Origin: an uncultured Aquimarina sp.
GTDB lineage: Bacteria; Bacteroidota; Bacteroidia; Flavobacteriales; Flavobacteriaceae
NCBI GenBank assembly: GCA_947500545.1
Contig: CANMSO010000002.1
Span: 310,001-374,000 of the forward strand
Direction: 5' to 3'
Length of the DNA: 64,000 nucleotides
A model generated the notes under the pieces. The model was not told the origin of the DNA, ran no database searches, and was given only the letters and a program-made list of their open reading frames with translations. The first letter of the stretch is position 1; each line of letters begins with the position of its first letter. Below are positions 1-9,191 of the stretch, in pieces. Position numbers and translations under genes: made by a program.

Positions 1-718
1 TGGTAAGTCTGAGATACGTAGATCACGCGATATGCATTGGTTGCGTATTGACCGTTATTATTCTTCGGAGGAAAGTTTTGAGGGAGATAATGAGAAAAAA
101 GATAATATAGCTGGTTTAGGAAGTTCATTGTCAGAGTTTGGTGAGATGGAAAGTGCGTCTGATAATCCTCAGGTGGTGTTCCAACCAGTAATGTGTCAGC
201 ATTGTAATCACGCTCCTTGTGAAACTGTATGTCCAGTAGCGGCTACATCACATGGTAGACAGGGTCAGAATCACATGGCGTATAACCGTTGTGTAGGAAC
301 AAGATATTGTGGAAACAACTGTCCGTATAAAGTGCGTAGATTCAACTGGTTCTTGTATAACAACAATGACGAGTTTGATTATAATATGAACAATGACTTA
401 GGTAGAATGGTACTTAATCCAGACGTTGTAGTACGTTCTAGAGGGGTTATGGAAAAATGTTCTATGTGTATCCAAATGACTCAAAAGACTATTTTGGATG
501 CAAAACGAGATGGTAGACCAGTTAAGGATGGAGAATTCCAAACGGCTTGTTCTGCAGCTTGTTCATCAGGTGCAATGGTATTTGGTGATATTAATGATAA
601 GGATAGTGAAATAGCTAAACTTAAAGAAGATAACCGTATGTATCACTTACTTGAACATGTTGGAACAAAACCTAACGTGATGTATCAAACTAAAGTAAGA
701 AATACTACAGAAGCCTAG
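1..718 (+). CDS. actB: Alternative complex III iron-sulfur subunit ActB, C-terminal part (5' truncated by window)
   Basis: This is the C-terminal end of the large iron-sulfur subunit of alternative complex III, the quinol:cytochrome c oxidoreductase used in place of bc1 by many Bacteroidota. The open frame runs unbroken from base 2 (GKSEIRRSRDMHW), so the ATG at 32 is internal and the true start lies outside the window. Three cysteine clusters typical of a poly-ferredoxin domain are visible: CQHCNHAPCETVCP, CVGTRYCGNNCP and CSMC followed by CSAAC. They should hold several [4Fe-4S] clusters and perhaps a [3Fe-4S] cluster. The molybdopterin-like N-terminal domain of the family is not in view. 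The next gene, actC, starts 37 bases downstream, and the order B-C-D-E-F-coxB-coxA is that of Act operons. Confidence 0.93.
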   Translation, partial: GKSEIRRSRDMHWLRIDRYYSSEESFEGDNEKKDNIAGLGSSLSEFGEMESASDNPQVVFQPVMCQHCNHAPCETVCPVAATSHGRQGQNHMAYNRCVGTRYCGNNCPYKVRRFNWFLYNNNDEFDYNMNNDLGRMVLNPDVVVRSRGVMEKCSMCIQMTQKTILDAKRDGRPVKDGEFQTACSAACSSGAMVFGDINDKDSEIAKLKEDNRMYHLLEHVGTKPNVMYQTKVRNTTEA

Positions 719-755
719 TTAACTAAATAAAGAATCAATTCAATTATAAAGGATT

Positions 756-2492
756 ATGTCTCATTACGAAGCACCTATTAGAAAGCCTTTAGTAACCGGC
801 GATAAAACATATCACGATGTAACTGTGGATGTTGCCGCACCGGTTGAAGGTAAAGCAAATAAATCTTGGTGGATTGTATTTTCTATCGCGCTTATTGCTT
901 TCCTTTGGGGGATAGGTTGTATAATTTATACCGTATCCACAGGTATTGGAGTCTGGGGATTAAATAAAACAGTAGGATGGGCCTGGGATATCACCAACTT
1001 TGTATGGTGGGTAGGTATTGGTCACGCCGGAACATTAATTTCAGCTGTATTGTTGTTATTCCGCCAGAAATGGAGAATGGCAATTAATAGATCTGCAGAA
1101 GCGATGACCATTTTCTCGGTTATTCAGGCCGGTTTGTTCCCAATTATTCACATGGGACGTCCATGGTTGGCATATTGGGTATTACCAATTCCTAATCAGT
1201 TTGGATCACTATGGGTGAACTTTAACTCTCCATTACTTTGGGATGTATTTGCGATCTCGACTTATCTTTCTGTATCACTGGTATTTTGGTGGACAGGTTT
1301 ATTGCCAGATTTTGCAATGATCAGAGATAGAGCGATTACTCCTTTTAATAAAAAAATATACGGTATCCTTTCTTTTGGATGGAGTGGAAGAGCAAAAGAC
1401 TGGCAACGTTTCGAGGAGGTTTCTTTGGTACTTGCAGGATTAGCAACACCACTTGTACTTTCTGTACATACTATTGTATCGTTTGACTTTGCTACTTCGG
1501 TAATTCCTGGATGGCATACGACGATATTTCCACCATATTTTGTTGCAGGTGCAATTTTCTCTGGATTTGCAATGGTAAACACCCTTCTTATTATTATGAG
1601 AAAGGTATCTAACCTTGAAAATTATATTACTGTTCAACATATAGAGTTAATGAACATTGTGATCATGATTACAGGTTCTATAGTTGGGGTGGCATATATT
1701 ACAGAGCTGTTTGTTGCTTGGTATTCTGGAGTAGAGTATGAGCAATATGCATTCCTGAACAGAGCAACGGGGCCATATTGGTGGGCATATTGGGCAATGA
1801 TGTCTTGTAATGTATTCTCGCCACAGTTTATGTGGTTCCCAAAACTGAGAAGAAGTATCATGTTCTCTTTCATTATTTCTATTGTGGTAAACATCGGAAT
1901 GTGGTTTGAGCGTTTCGTAATTATTGTGACTTCACTTCACAGAGATTACTTACCATCATCATGGACTATGTTCTCTCCTACATTTGTAGATATAGGAATA
2001 TTTATAGGTACAATAGGATTCTTCTTTGTATTATTCTTATTGTATGCTCGTACATTCCCTGTAATCGCTCAAGCGGAAGTAAAGACGATTTTGAAATCCT
2101 CTGGAGAGAAATATAAGAAATTAAGAGAGGCTGGTATAGATCATAGAGATGAACTTCCAAAAGTAAAAGCAGAAGTTGCTAAGGAAGAAACTCCAAAGAA
2201 AAAGAAAGCTGAAACGAAGCCGGAAGCAAGTCAGGAAGATATCAATAGTTTATTAGGAAACTTAGGAACTTTTGATCCTTCTACCCAAAAGGCAGATGAT
2301 CTTAAAAAAGTAAATGGAATTGGACCTGTAATGGAAAATAAACTTAACGAGATCGGAATATTCACTTTTGATCAGGTAAGTAAAATGACCGAAACAGAGT
2401 ACAATTTATTAGATAGTATCACAGGATCTTTCCCAGGAAGAGCACAACGTGATGATTGGGCTGGTCAAGCCGAAAAACTTAAAAATAACTAG
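756..2492 (+). CDS. actC: Alternative complex III membrane subunit ActC (NrfD/PsrC family) with C-terminal HhH extension
   Basis: Polytopic quinol-oxidising membrane subunit of alternative complex III, of the NrfD/PsrC family. About ten hydrophobic segments lie between residues 35 and 440, with family-typical stretches such as WWVGIGHAGTLIS and HMGRPW. At 578 residues it is longer than I expect for ActC (about 450-480). The extra length is a Lys/Glu-rich linker (about residues 465-510) and a compact helix-hairpin-helix-like module (about 513-578) with the core VNGIGPVMENKLNEIGI. That kind of module normally binds nucleic acid or protein and is unexpected on a respiratory subunit. The reading frame is intact through it, and actD begins 4 bases after the stop, so the extension is a real part of the protein. 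The ActC call is firm; the role of the tail is unknown. Confidence 0.95.
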   Translation: MSHYEAPIRKPLVTGDKTYHDVTVDVAAPVEGKANKSWWIVFSIALIAFLWGIGCIIYTVSTGIGVWGLNKTVGWAWDITNFVWWVGIGHAGTLISAVLLLFRQKWRMAINRSAEAMTIFSVIQAGLFPIIHMGRPWLAYWVLPIPNQFGSLWVNFNSPLLWDVFAISTYLSVSLVFWWTGLLPDFAMIRDRAITPFNKKIYGILSFGWSGRAKDWQRFEEVSLVLAGLATPLVLSVHTIVSFDFATSVIPGWHTTIFPPYFVAGAIFSGFAMVNTLLIIMRKVSNLENYITVQHIELMNIVIMITGSIVGVAYITELFVAWYSGVEYEQYAFLNRATGPYWWAYWAMMSCNVFSPQFMWFPKLRRSIMFSFIISIVVNIGMWFERFVIIVTSLHRDYLPSSWTMFSPTFVDIGIFIGTIGFFFVLFLLYARTFPVIAQAEVKTILKSSGEKYKKLREAGIDHRDELPKVKAEVAKEETPKKKKAETKPEASQEDINSLLGNLGTFDPSTQKADDLKKVNGIGPVMENKLNEIGIFTFDQVSKMTETEYNLLDSITGSFPGRAQRDDWAGQAEKLKNN

Positions 2493-2496
2493 AAGT

Positions 2497-3036
2497 ATGG
2501 CATCAAAAGTTATACATGCATTATATACCGATGATGATGTCCTTATGGACGCGGTAAAAAAGGTTCGGGCAGAACATTATCATATTGAAGAGGTATTTTG
2601 TCCTTTTCCGGTTCACGGACTGGATAAAGCAATGGGAATACCTCATACACGTCTGGCAATTACATCTTTTATGTATGGATGTGTAGGATTAACAGTTGCT
2701 ATTTTGATGATGAATTATATCATGATCGAAGATTGGCCACAGGATATTGGTGGTAAACCAAGTTTTAGTTATATCGAGAACATGCCGGCTTTTGTTCCGA
2801 TTATGTTTGAACTTACTGTGTTTTTTGCAGCCCATTTAATGGTTATTACTTTTTATATGAGAAGTAGATTATGGCCTTTCAAGAAAGCTGAAAACCCTGA
2901 TGTGAGAACTACAGATGACCATTTTTTAATGGAAGTTGACGCTGGTAATCATGACGTAAATAAACTAACAAGTTTATTAGGTGATACAGGAGCAGTAGAA
3001 ATTAAAGTAATAGATAAGGAAGAAGATAACCATTAG
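2497..3036 (+). CDS. actD: Alternative complex III subunit ActD (DUF3341 family)
   Basis: Small membrane subunit of alternative complex III. I take the ATG at 2497 (MASKVIHALY), 4 bases after the actC stop. The same frame is open further upstream inside actC, but that extension has no family resemblance. The 179-residue protein has a soluble N-terminal ferredoxin-like domain (DDDVLMDAVKKVRAEHYHIEEVFCPFPVHGLDKAMG) followed by two membrane helices around residues 60-80 and 100-130, which is the DUF3341 layout. It is thought to help anchor the Act complex. Translational coupling to actC is likely from the spacing. Confidence 0.93.
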   Translation: MASKVIHALYTDDDVLMDAVKKVRAEHYHIEEVFCPFPVHGLDKAMGIPHTRLAITSFMYGCVGLTVAILMMNYIMIEDWPQDIGGKPSFSYIENMPAFVPIMFELTVFFAAHLMVITFYMRSRLWPFKKAENPDVRTTDDHFLMEVDAGNHDVNKLTSLLGDTGAVEIKVIDKEEDNH

Positions 3037-3041
3037 TAATA

Positions 3042-3701
3042 ATGAAGAATACTATAAAAATATTAGCAGTGGCAATTGTGATGATTAGTGTTGTTTCTTG
3101 TCAAAATGACAAAAGCCCTAATTATCAATATATGCCTAATATGTATGAGTCTGTAGGCTATGAGGCTTATGGTGATTATGATGTTTTTCCTGGAGGTCAA
3201 GAAGCTATGCTACCAGCCAAAGGCTCTATTCCTAGAGGATGGATGCCTTATGAAATCGAAAACTCACAAGTAGGTTATCAACAAGCTAAAGATTCTCTTA
3301 AAAACCCTATTCGATATACAAAGGAAAACGAAGAGAAAGGAAAGGCACTTTATGATATTTATTGTGCTATCTGTCATGGTGGGAAAGGAAATGGAAAAGG
3401 TACTTTGGTAGAAAGAGAAAAAATTCTTGGGGTACCTAGTTACGATGATATAGGTAGAGCAATTACAGAAGGTAGTATTTATCATGTAATGTACTACGGA
3501 ATCAACTCTATGGGATCATATGCATCTCAAACAAGTGAACACGAGCGTTGGCAGATTGTTCAGTATGTAGAGAAATTAAAAGCAGATCTTGAAGGAAAAA
3601 CCCCTAGAATTGATGCAGATGTTGCTGTTGTAGAAGAAACAAAATCAGTAGAGGAACATCAGGCACACGAATCGACTGAAGATCATAATAATGCACACTA
3701 G
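3042..3701 (+). CDS. actE: Alternative complex III monoheme cytochrome c subunit ActE, lipoprotein
   Basis: Membrane-anchored monoheme cytochrome c of alternative complex III, accepting electrons on the periplasmic side. Residues 1-20 are a lipoprotein signal ending in the lipobox VVSC. The single heme site is CAICH inside YDIYCAICHGGKGNGKG, and the likely distal methionine is in the YGINSMGSYASQ loop, a standard class I layout. The C-terminal tail is acidic and His-containing (four His in the last 15 residues). It starts 5 bases after actD and precedes actF, as in other Act operons. Length 219 residues is usual for the family. Confidence 0.93.
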   Translation: MKNTIKILAVAIVMISVVSCQNDKSPNYQYMPNMYESVGYEAYGDYDVFPGGQEAMLPAKGSIPRGWMPYEIENSQVGYQQAKDSLKNPIRYTKENEEKGKALYDIYCAICHGGKGNGKGTLVEREKILGVPSYDDIGRAITEGSIYHVMYYGINSMGSYASQTSEHERWQIVQYVEKLKADLEGKTPRIDADVAVVEETKSVEEHQAHESTEDHNNAH

Positions 3702-3741
3702 TGCTATAGTTAAAAGTTAAGAATAACGATATTATAAAGAT

Positions 3742-5061
3742 ATGTATACGCTATCAAATAGATTAAGATTATTTTCTGTCATCCTCATGGTTGTGGGTCT
3801 TGTAGGTCTTGTTATAGGATTTGCACAGAGACCAGGATCTATAGAAGAGGTGAAAGAAAGGATGGCAGCGCACGACGCTCATGGGGGAGGACATGGTGAA
3901 GCAGCAGTACAAGCCGAAGGACATCATGGTGAAGAAGATGCTCATGGAGGTGATGCACACTACGAGCACGTTTTACATCAATTACAAAACAAACCTTGGG
4001 CGGCATTATATGTGGCAGCATTCTTCTTCTTTATGATTGCACTGGGTGTATTGGCATTTTATGCAATACAGTTCGCATCACAAGCAGGATGGTCTCCGGT
4101 ATTATTTAGAGTAATGGAAGCAATAACGGCATACCTAGTGCCTGGCGGTTTGATTCTTTTTGTAATCTTAGCGTTATCTGGATTTCATGTGAATCACCTA
4201 TTTGTATGGGCTGATCCAGAAGTTGTAGCTCATGATGCGCTTATTCAAGGAAAAACAAGCTGGTTAAATAGCTGGGGATTCATTATTAGAGCAGCAATCT
4301 TTTTAGGTGGTTGGTTATTGTATCGTCATTTTGCGGTAAAATATTCTAGAAAACAAGATGAAGATTCTGAAGGAAACAAATGGTACAAAAAGAGTTTTAA
4401 GATATCGGCTGGATTCTTAGTGTTCTTTATCTATACAGAATCTATGATGTCATGGGATTGGATTATGAGTTTTGATCCACACTGGTTTAGTACATTATTT
4501 GGATGGTATGTATTTGCAAGTTTATTTGTGTCTGGTATCACAACAATTGCCTTGATTACGATTTACCTAAAATCAAAAGGGTATATGGAGTTTGTAAATA
4601 ATAGTCATATTCATGATTTGGCTAAATTTATGTTCGGTATTAGTATTTTCTGGACATACCTTTGGTTCTCACAGTTTATGCTAATCTGGTACTCTAATAT
4701 TCCTGAAGAGGTTACTTACTTTATTACTCGTATAGAAGATTATAGACTTCCATTCTTTGGTATGTTGGTTATGAACTTTATTTTCCCATTATTGGTGTTA
4801 ATGAATAGTGATTTCAAACGAGTAAACTGGTTTGTTGTAATGGCTGGTATAGTTATCCTTTGTGGTCATTATATAGATGTGTATAATATGGTAATGCCTG
4901 CAACTGTTGGTGAATCCTGGTTTATTGGTATAAGCGAAATAAGTGCAGTGTTATTGTTCTTAGGATTATTCTTATTTGTTGTGTTTAGAGCACTTACAAA
5001 AGCTCCATTATTAGCAAAAGGAAATCCATATTTAGAGGAAAGTAAACATTTCCATTATTAA
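3742..5061 (+). CDS. actF: Alternative complex III membrane subunit ActF
   Basis: Polytopic membrane subunit of alternative complex III, related to ActC. Roughly ten hydrophobic segments are visible across 439 residues, including a first helix at 10-28. Between the first and second helices, residues 44-80, lies a low-complexity loop with nine histidines, many glycines and acidic residues (for example AHDAHGGGHGE), a possible metal-binding stretch. The motif WDWIMSFDPHWFSTLFGWY is typical of ActF. Spacing to actE is 40 bases and to coxB 32 bases, so it is probably co-transcribed with both. Confidence 0.93.
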   Translation: MYTLSNRLRLFSVILMVVGLVGLVIGFAQRPGSIEEVKERMAAHDAHGGGHGEAAVQAEGHHGEEDAHGGDAHYEHVLHQLQNKPWAALYVAAFFFFMIALGVLAFYAIQFASQAGWSPVLFRVMEAITAYLVPGGLILFVILALSGFHVNHLFVWADPEVVAHDALIQGKTSWLNSWGFIIRAAIFLGGWLLYRHFAVKYSRKQDEDSEGNKWYKKSFKISAGFLVFFIYTESMMSWDWIMSFDPHWFSTLFGWYVFASLFVSGITTIALITIYLKSKGYMEFVNNSHIHDLAKFMFGISIFWTYLWFSQFMLIWYSNIPEEVTYFITRIEDYRLPFFGMLVMNFIFPLLVLMNSDFKRVNWFVVMAGIVILCGHYIDVYNMVMPATVGESWFIGISEISAVLLFLGLFLFVVFRALTKAPLLAKGNPYLEESKHFHY

Positions 5062-5093
5062 AATTGAATTGTAAAAAAAGAAGATAGATAAAA

Positions 5094-6170
5094 ATGACTG
5101 TATTCTTAACCATAGTAGTTATAGCGCTTTTCGGAATCACATTGTGGCAAATGTCAAAGATTTTGAAATTGTCTCAATTGAAAGACGCAGATAATTCTCA
5201 AGTAGCAAATGATAAGGATAATAATTTGCACGGTAAGCTAATGCTTGCGTTTGTAATCTTTATGTACTTATTAACCATATATTGTTTCGTACAGTATCAT
5301 ACCTTTTTCCTTCCAGAATCAGCTTCTGAACATGGAGTGGATTATGATCAATTGATGATGATCTCTATGGTGCTTATTTTTATAGTACAATTCCTTACAC
5401 AAGGATTATTACACTTCTTCGCATATAAGTATAGAGGAAAAGAAGGTAATAAAGCATTGTTCTTTGCAGATAACGATAAATTAGAGTTTATCTGGACAAT
5501 CATTCCTGTTATTGTATTAGCCGGACTAATCATTTATGGATTATTTACCTGGACAGATATCATGAATATAGATGAAGAAGAAGGTGATCCTCTAATTGTA
5601 GAATTGTATGCCTACCAATTTGATTGGAGAGCAAGATACTCTGGAGAAGATAATGTATTAGGAAAAGCTAATGTACGCTATATTGAAGGAATCAATACAT
5701 TGGGTATCGATGCTTCTGATAGTTACAGCAAAGATGATAAGGTAACTACTGAATTACACTTACCTGTAAACAGAAAAGTTATTTTCAAAATGAGATCTCA
5801 GGATATTCTACACTCTGCATATATGCCTTTCTTTAGAGCGCAGATGAATGTAGTTCCTGGTATGATAACTGAGTTTTCGTATACACCAACTATGACTTCA
5901 GAAGAAATGAAGAATAGTGAATTTATGGTAGAAAAAGTAGCTACGATAAACAAGATCAGAAAAGAAAAGAGTAAAAAGTTAGTTGCTGCAGGTGATGAAG
6001 CTTTAGAAACTTATGAATTTGAATACTATCTTTTATGTAATAAGATTTGTGGAGTTTCGCATTACAATATGCAAATGAAAATTGTTGTGGAATCTGAAGA
6101 GGATTATGAAGCCTGGTTGAAAACTCAACAGACTTTTGGAGAACAATTATCAGCGCAAGCAAGCAACTAG
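5094..6170 (+). CDS. coxB: Cytochrome c oxidase subunit II (CuA)
   Basis: Subunit II of the aa3-type cytochrome c oxidase, which receives electrons from cytochrome c through the binuclear CuA centre. CuA ligands are visible: the upstream His in ILHSAYMPF and the C-terminal CNKICGVSHYNM, matching CxxxCxxxHxxM. The aromatic path is YAYQFDW. Four hydrophobic segments precede the periplasmic domain (near residues 3-20, 46-66, 84-108 and 127-150), two more than the classical subunit II, which is common in Bacteroidota. Length is 358 residues. It is placed between actF and coxA, consistent with a physical ACIII-oxidase supercomplex. Confidence 0.95.
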   Translation: MTVFLTIVVIALFGITLWQMSKILKLSQLKDADNSQVANDKDNNLHGKLMLAFVIFMYLLTIYCFVQYHTFFLPESASEHGVDYDQLMMISMVLIFIVQFLTQGLLHFFAYKYRGKEGNKALFFADNDKLEFIWTIIPVIVLAGLIIYGLFTWTDIMNIDEEEGDPLIVELYAYQFDWRARYSGEDNVLGKANVRYIEGINTLGIDASDSYSKDDKVTTELHLPVNRKVIFKMRSQDILHSAYMPFFRAQMNVVPGMITEFSYTPTMTSEEMKNSEFMVEKVATINKIRKEKSKKLVAAGDEALETYEFEYYLLCNKICGVSHYNMQMKIVVESEEDYEAWLKTQQTFGEQLSAQASN

Positions 6171-6216
6171 AAGAAAAAGAAAAATTAATATATTATATTA
6201 AAAAAGAAATAGCGTT

Positions 6217-8034
6217 ATGTCAGCAACTCAAGGAGATAACCACGATCACGATCACGACGATCACGGACATCATAAAGAGACTTTTATTACCAAATACATT
6301 TTTAGTCAGGATCATAAAATGATCTCTAAGCAGTACTTGATTACTGGTTTGATTATGGGTATTATTGGTATTGCAATGTCTATCTTGTTTAGAATGCAAT
6401 TAGCATGGCCTGATCATAAATTTACCATATACGAAATATTTTTAGGTAAGTTTGGTGAGGATGGAGTTATGGATCCAAGTATTTATTTGGCTCTTGTAAC
6501 AATCCATGGTACTATTATGGTATTTTTTGTGCTTACAGCTGGTCTAAGTGGTACGTTTAGTAATTTGCTTATTCCATTGCAGATCGGAGCTCGTGATATG
6601 GCATCGGGGTTCTTAAATATGATTTCATACTGGTTATTTTTCTTAAGTAGTGTGATTATGGTATTGTCGTTATTTGCCGAGGCTGGTCCTGCATCTGCCG
6701 GGTGGACAATTTATCCTCCCTTAAGTGCATTACCACAAGCAATAGGCGGTTCTGGAACGGGTATGACATTATGGTTAGTTTCTATGGCAATATTTATTGC
6801 ATCATCGCTACTTGGTTCGTTAAATTATGTAGTAACGGTAATTAACCTACGTACCAAAGGAATGTCTATGACAAGAATGCCATTAACAATCTGGGCATTT
6901 TTTGTAACGGCTATTATCGGTATTGTTTCTTTCCCGGTATTATTATCAGCAGCATTACTACTGATAATGGATAGAGGTTTTGGTACTTCGTTTTATCTAA
7001 GTGATATATACATCCAGGGTGAAGTATTACATAATCAAGGAGGATCACCGGTACTTTTTGAACACTTATTCTGGTTCTTAGGACATCCAGAGGTATATAT
7101 TGTATTATTACCTGCATTAGGAATAACTTCAGAGATTATAGCTACGAATTCACGTAAACCTATCTTTGGATATAGAGCGATGGTTGCTTCAATTTTGGCA
7201 ATTGCGTTTTTATCTACAATTGTATGGGGTCACCATATGTTTATCTCCGGGATGAATCCATTCCTTGGATCGGTATTTACATTTACGACTTTATTAATTG
7301 CAATACCGTCAGCGGTAAAAGCATTTAATTATATCACCACCTTATGGAAAGGTAACTTGCAGCTTAATCCTGCCATGTTGTTTTCTATAGGATTGGTGTC
7401 TACATTCATTACAGGTGGTCTTACAGGAATTATCCTTGGTGATAGTACATTAGATATTAACGTTCATGATACGTATTTTGTAGTAGCGCATTTCCACTTG
7501 GTGATGGGTATCTCTGCACTATATGGTTTATTTGCCGGAGTATATCATTGGTTCCCTAAGATGTATGGTAAAATGATGAATAAGAATTTAGGGTATATTC
7601 ATTTCTGGGTAACAGCAGTAGGAGCATATGGGGTATTCTTCCCAATGCATTTCATCGGTATGGCGGGATTACCACGTCGTTACTATACGAACTCTAATTT
7701 CCCATATTTTGATGATTTAGCAGATACCAATGTGTTGATTACTGTTTTTGCATTGATTACAGCAGCAGCACAGCTAGTATTCTTATATAACTTTATAAGT
7801 TCTATTTTCTACGGAAAGAAAGCTACGCAAAACCCTTGGAGATCTAATACTATGGAGTGGACTACTCCAGTAGAGCATATGCACGGTAACTGGCCAGGGG
7901 CGATACCACACGTGTACAGATGGCCTTATGATTATAGTAAGACCAACGAAAATGGCGAGTACGTAATCGCAGGACAAGATTTCGTTTCGCAGATTACACC
8001 ATTACAAGACGGAGAAGAAGAAATGCATCACTAA
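6217..8034 (+). CDS. coxA: Cytochrome c oxidase subunit I
   Basis: Catalytic subunit of the heme-copper oxidase, reducing oxygen to water with proton pumping. Family landmarks: the low-spin heme His in ALVTIHGTIMVFF, the CuB His-Tyr pair in FWFLGHPEVYIVLLPA, the CuB His pair in WGHHMFISG, and heme ligands in FVVAHFHLVMG. The Tyr-containing HPEVY motif marks an A-type oxidase. About 12 membrane helices fit the 605 residues. The N-terminus (residues 9-19) has six His alternating with Asp ahead of helix 1. It is the last gene of the Act-cox operon; a strong terminator follows at 8060. Confidence 0.97.
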   Translation: MSATQGDNHDHDHDDHGHHKETFITKYIFSQDHKMISKQYLITGLIMGIIGIAMSILFRMQLAWPDHKFTIYEIFLGKFGEDGVMDPSIYLALVTIHGTIMVFFVLTAGLSGTFSNLLIPLQIGARDMASGFLNMISYWLFFLSSVIMVLSLFAEAGPASAGWTIYPPLSALPQAIGGSGTGMTLWLVSMAIFIASSLLGSLNYVVTVINLRTKGMSMTRMPLTIWAFFVTAIIGIVSFPVLLSAALLLIMDRGFGTSFYLSDIYIQGEVLHNQGGSPVLFEHLFWFLGHPEVYIVLLPALGITSEIIATNSRKPIFGYRAMVASILAIAFLSTIVWGHHMFISGMNPFLGSVFTFTTLLIAIPSAVKAFNYITTLWKGNLQLNPAMLFSIGLVSTFITGGLTGIILGDSTLDINVHDTYFVVAHFHLVMGISALYGLFAGVYHWFPKMYGKMMNKNLGYIHFWVTAVGAYGVFFPMHFIGMAGLPRRYYTNSNFPYFDDLADTNVLITVFALITAAAQLVFLYNFISSIFYGKKATQNPWRSNTMEWTTPVEHMHGNWPGAIPHVYRWPYDYSKTNENGEYVIAGQDFVSQITPLQDGEEEMHH

Positions 8035-8059
8035 AATCGATGTTCAAAATATACGAAAG

Positions 8060-8091
8060 GCCTTTTCACTAGTGGAAAGGCTTTTCTTTTT
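8060..8091 (+). terminator. Rho-independent terminator of the act-cox operon
   Basis: A 10-bp stem (gccttttcac / gtggaaaggc, with one G-T pair) has a two-base loop and is followed by a T-rich run. It lies 25 bases after the coxA stop and ends the respiratory operon. Confidence 0.85.
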
Positions 8092-8123
8092 ATTTCGAAT
8101 GAATTCACTAATAAAATAAAATT

Positions 8124-9035
8124 ATGCTTAAAAATATATTTGCATTATTGCTAGTAATATTATTATTATCTAATTGCAATAAAGATGATGAAAATATTCC
8201 ATTGCCAGATACTGTGTCTATTCAAATATTAAATTATGATATTGATGATTCAAGTGTATTAATTAAAGGGTCTGAGGTGAGTAATGGTCTTGAAGGTAAA
8301 TGGATATTAATTGATGGTGATTTTGGCAGTTTTACTGATATCAATGAGTCTCTCACTACGTTCAAAGGTGCTTTATTCGAAGATTACAAGATAAAATGGA
8401 GTATAACCAATGGAACGGAGGAAATATCTACTGAAAAATCATTTAATATAGGTGGTAATTTTAATCTTATACAACTAGTAAATCAAGGTGTTGAAATAGC
8501 TGAATTATTAAATGAATTTACAATTCAGCAGCTTACAAATGCAGGAGTCACAATTAATCAACTCATAGATGCTGGTGTTACTGTCCAGGAATTAATTGAT
8601 GCTGGACTTCCATTAAACGATATTGTAAACTCAGGAATATCATCGTTACAATTAATTGAATTAGGAGTTTCAAAAGATGATTTAGTTGCTTCAAATATTA
8701 TTGTTCAAATACCGGGTACTACTTTGTATATTCTTAATTACTTTTACGAAAAATTCGATTATAGTAGCGCTATCACATTTTGTGACAACTTAACTATAGG
8801 GGATTTGAATAATTGGTATCTTCCTACGCTTAATGATTTAAGAACAATATATAATATACGAGATCAAGTTTTACTAGAATATACCGATGAGGACTATTGG
8901 TCTTCTACATTTTCTCATAATGGAACAGATGAAAACGGAACCAACGCTAATTATCTTACCAAAAATATGAAAGATGGATTTGAATCTACATTCTATGGTT
9001 TCGAAAAAAGAATAATCCCTGTAATTCAATTATAA
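8124..9035 (+). CDS. Lipoprotein with decapeptide repeats and Lcl/DUF1566-like C-terminal domain
   Basis: Secreted lipoprotein of unknown function. Residues 1-18 form a lipoprotein signal with lipobox LSNC. Residues 30-110 look like a small beta-rich domain. Residues 112-190 are a run of about eight ten-residue units of the form GVxxxxLIxA (for example GVTINQLIDA, GVTVQELIDA). The C-terminal part resembles the Lcl/DUF1566 lectin-like fold: WYLPTLNDLRTIY, then YWSST, as seen in many Bacteroidota surface proteins. The gene follows the cox terminator by 32 bases and I see no clear promoter, so it may depend on read-through. It is the first of three lipoprotein genes in a row. The domain call is moderate; the biological role is unknown. 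Confidence 0.75.
   Translation: MLKNIFALLLVILLLSNCNKDDENIPLPDTVSIQILNYDIDDSSVLIKGSEVSNGLEGKWILIDGDFGSFTDINESLTTFKGALFEDYKIKWSITNGTEEISTEKSFNIGGNFNLIQLVNQGVEIAELLNEFTIQQLTNAGVTINQLIDAGVTVQELIDAGLPLNDIVNSGISSLQLIELGVSKDDLVASNIIVQIPGTTLYILNYFYEKFDYSSAITFCDNLTIGDLNNWYLPTLNDLRTIYNIRDQVLLEYTDEDYWSSTFSHNGTDENGTNANYLTKNMKDGFESTFYGFEKRIIPVIQL
8457..8693 (+). repeat. Intragenic repeat coding for ten-residue GVxxxxLIxA units
   Basis: About eight consecutive 30-base units (one shortened to 27) code for decapeptides with small residues at the turn and Leu-Ile at positions 7-8. The clearest copies are residues 141-190 of the lipoprotein. The DNA copies are diverged, so this is an old expansion, not a recent slippage tract. 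Confidence 0.75.
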
Positions 9036-9147
9036 AAGAACAGATAATCTTGGTATGGTGTCATAGTTGCTAATTTTATAAGTTTAATAAGAAAAAAATA
9101 GCACAATTAATCGATTGGTTCAGGTGTGCATAACTTGCTCCAATTCG

Positions 9148-9155
9148 TATATTTG
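9148..9155 (+). promoter_or_regulatory. Putative promoter -7 element of the 620-residue lipoprotein gene
   Basis: TATATTTG matches the Bacteroidota -7 consensus TAnnTTTG, 37 bases before the ATG. No TTG is at the expected -33 distance; the nearest are too close (9135) or too far (9115), so support is partial. Confidence 0.45.
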
Positions 9156-9191
9156 GTGTTAGTAGGAATGATGCAGTAAACAAAGAGAAAA

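Noticed and set aside
1262..1894. Minus-strand open frames inside actC
   Set aside because: They lie wholly within a strongly supported gene, have no recognisable motifs, and are shadows of its codon pattern.
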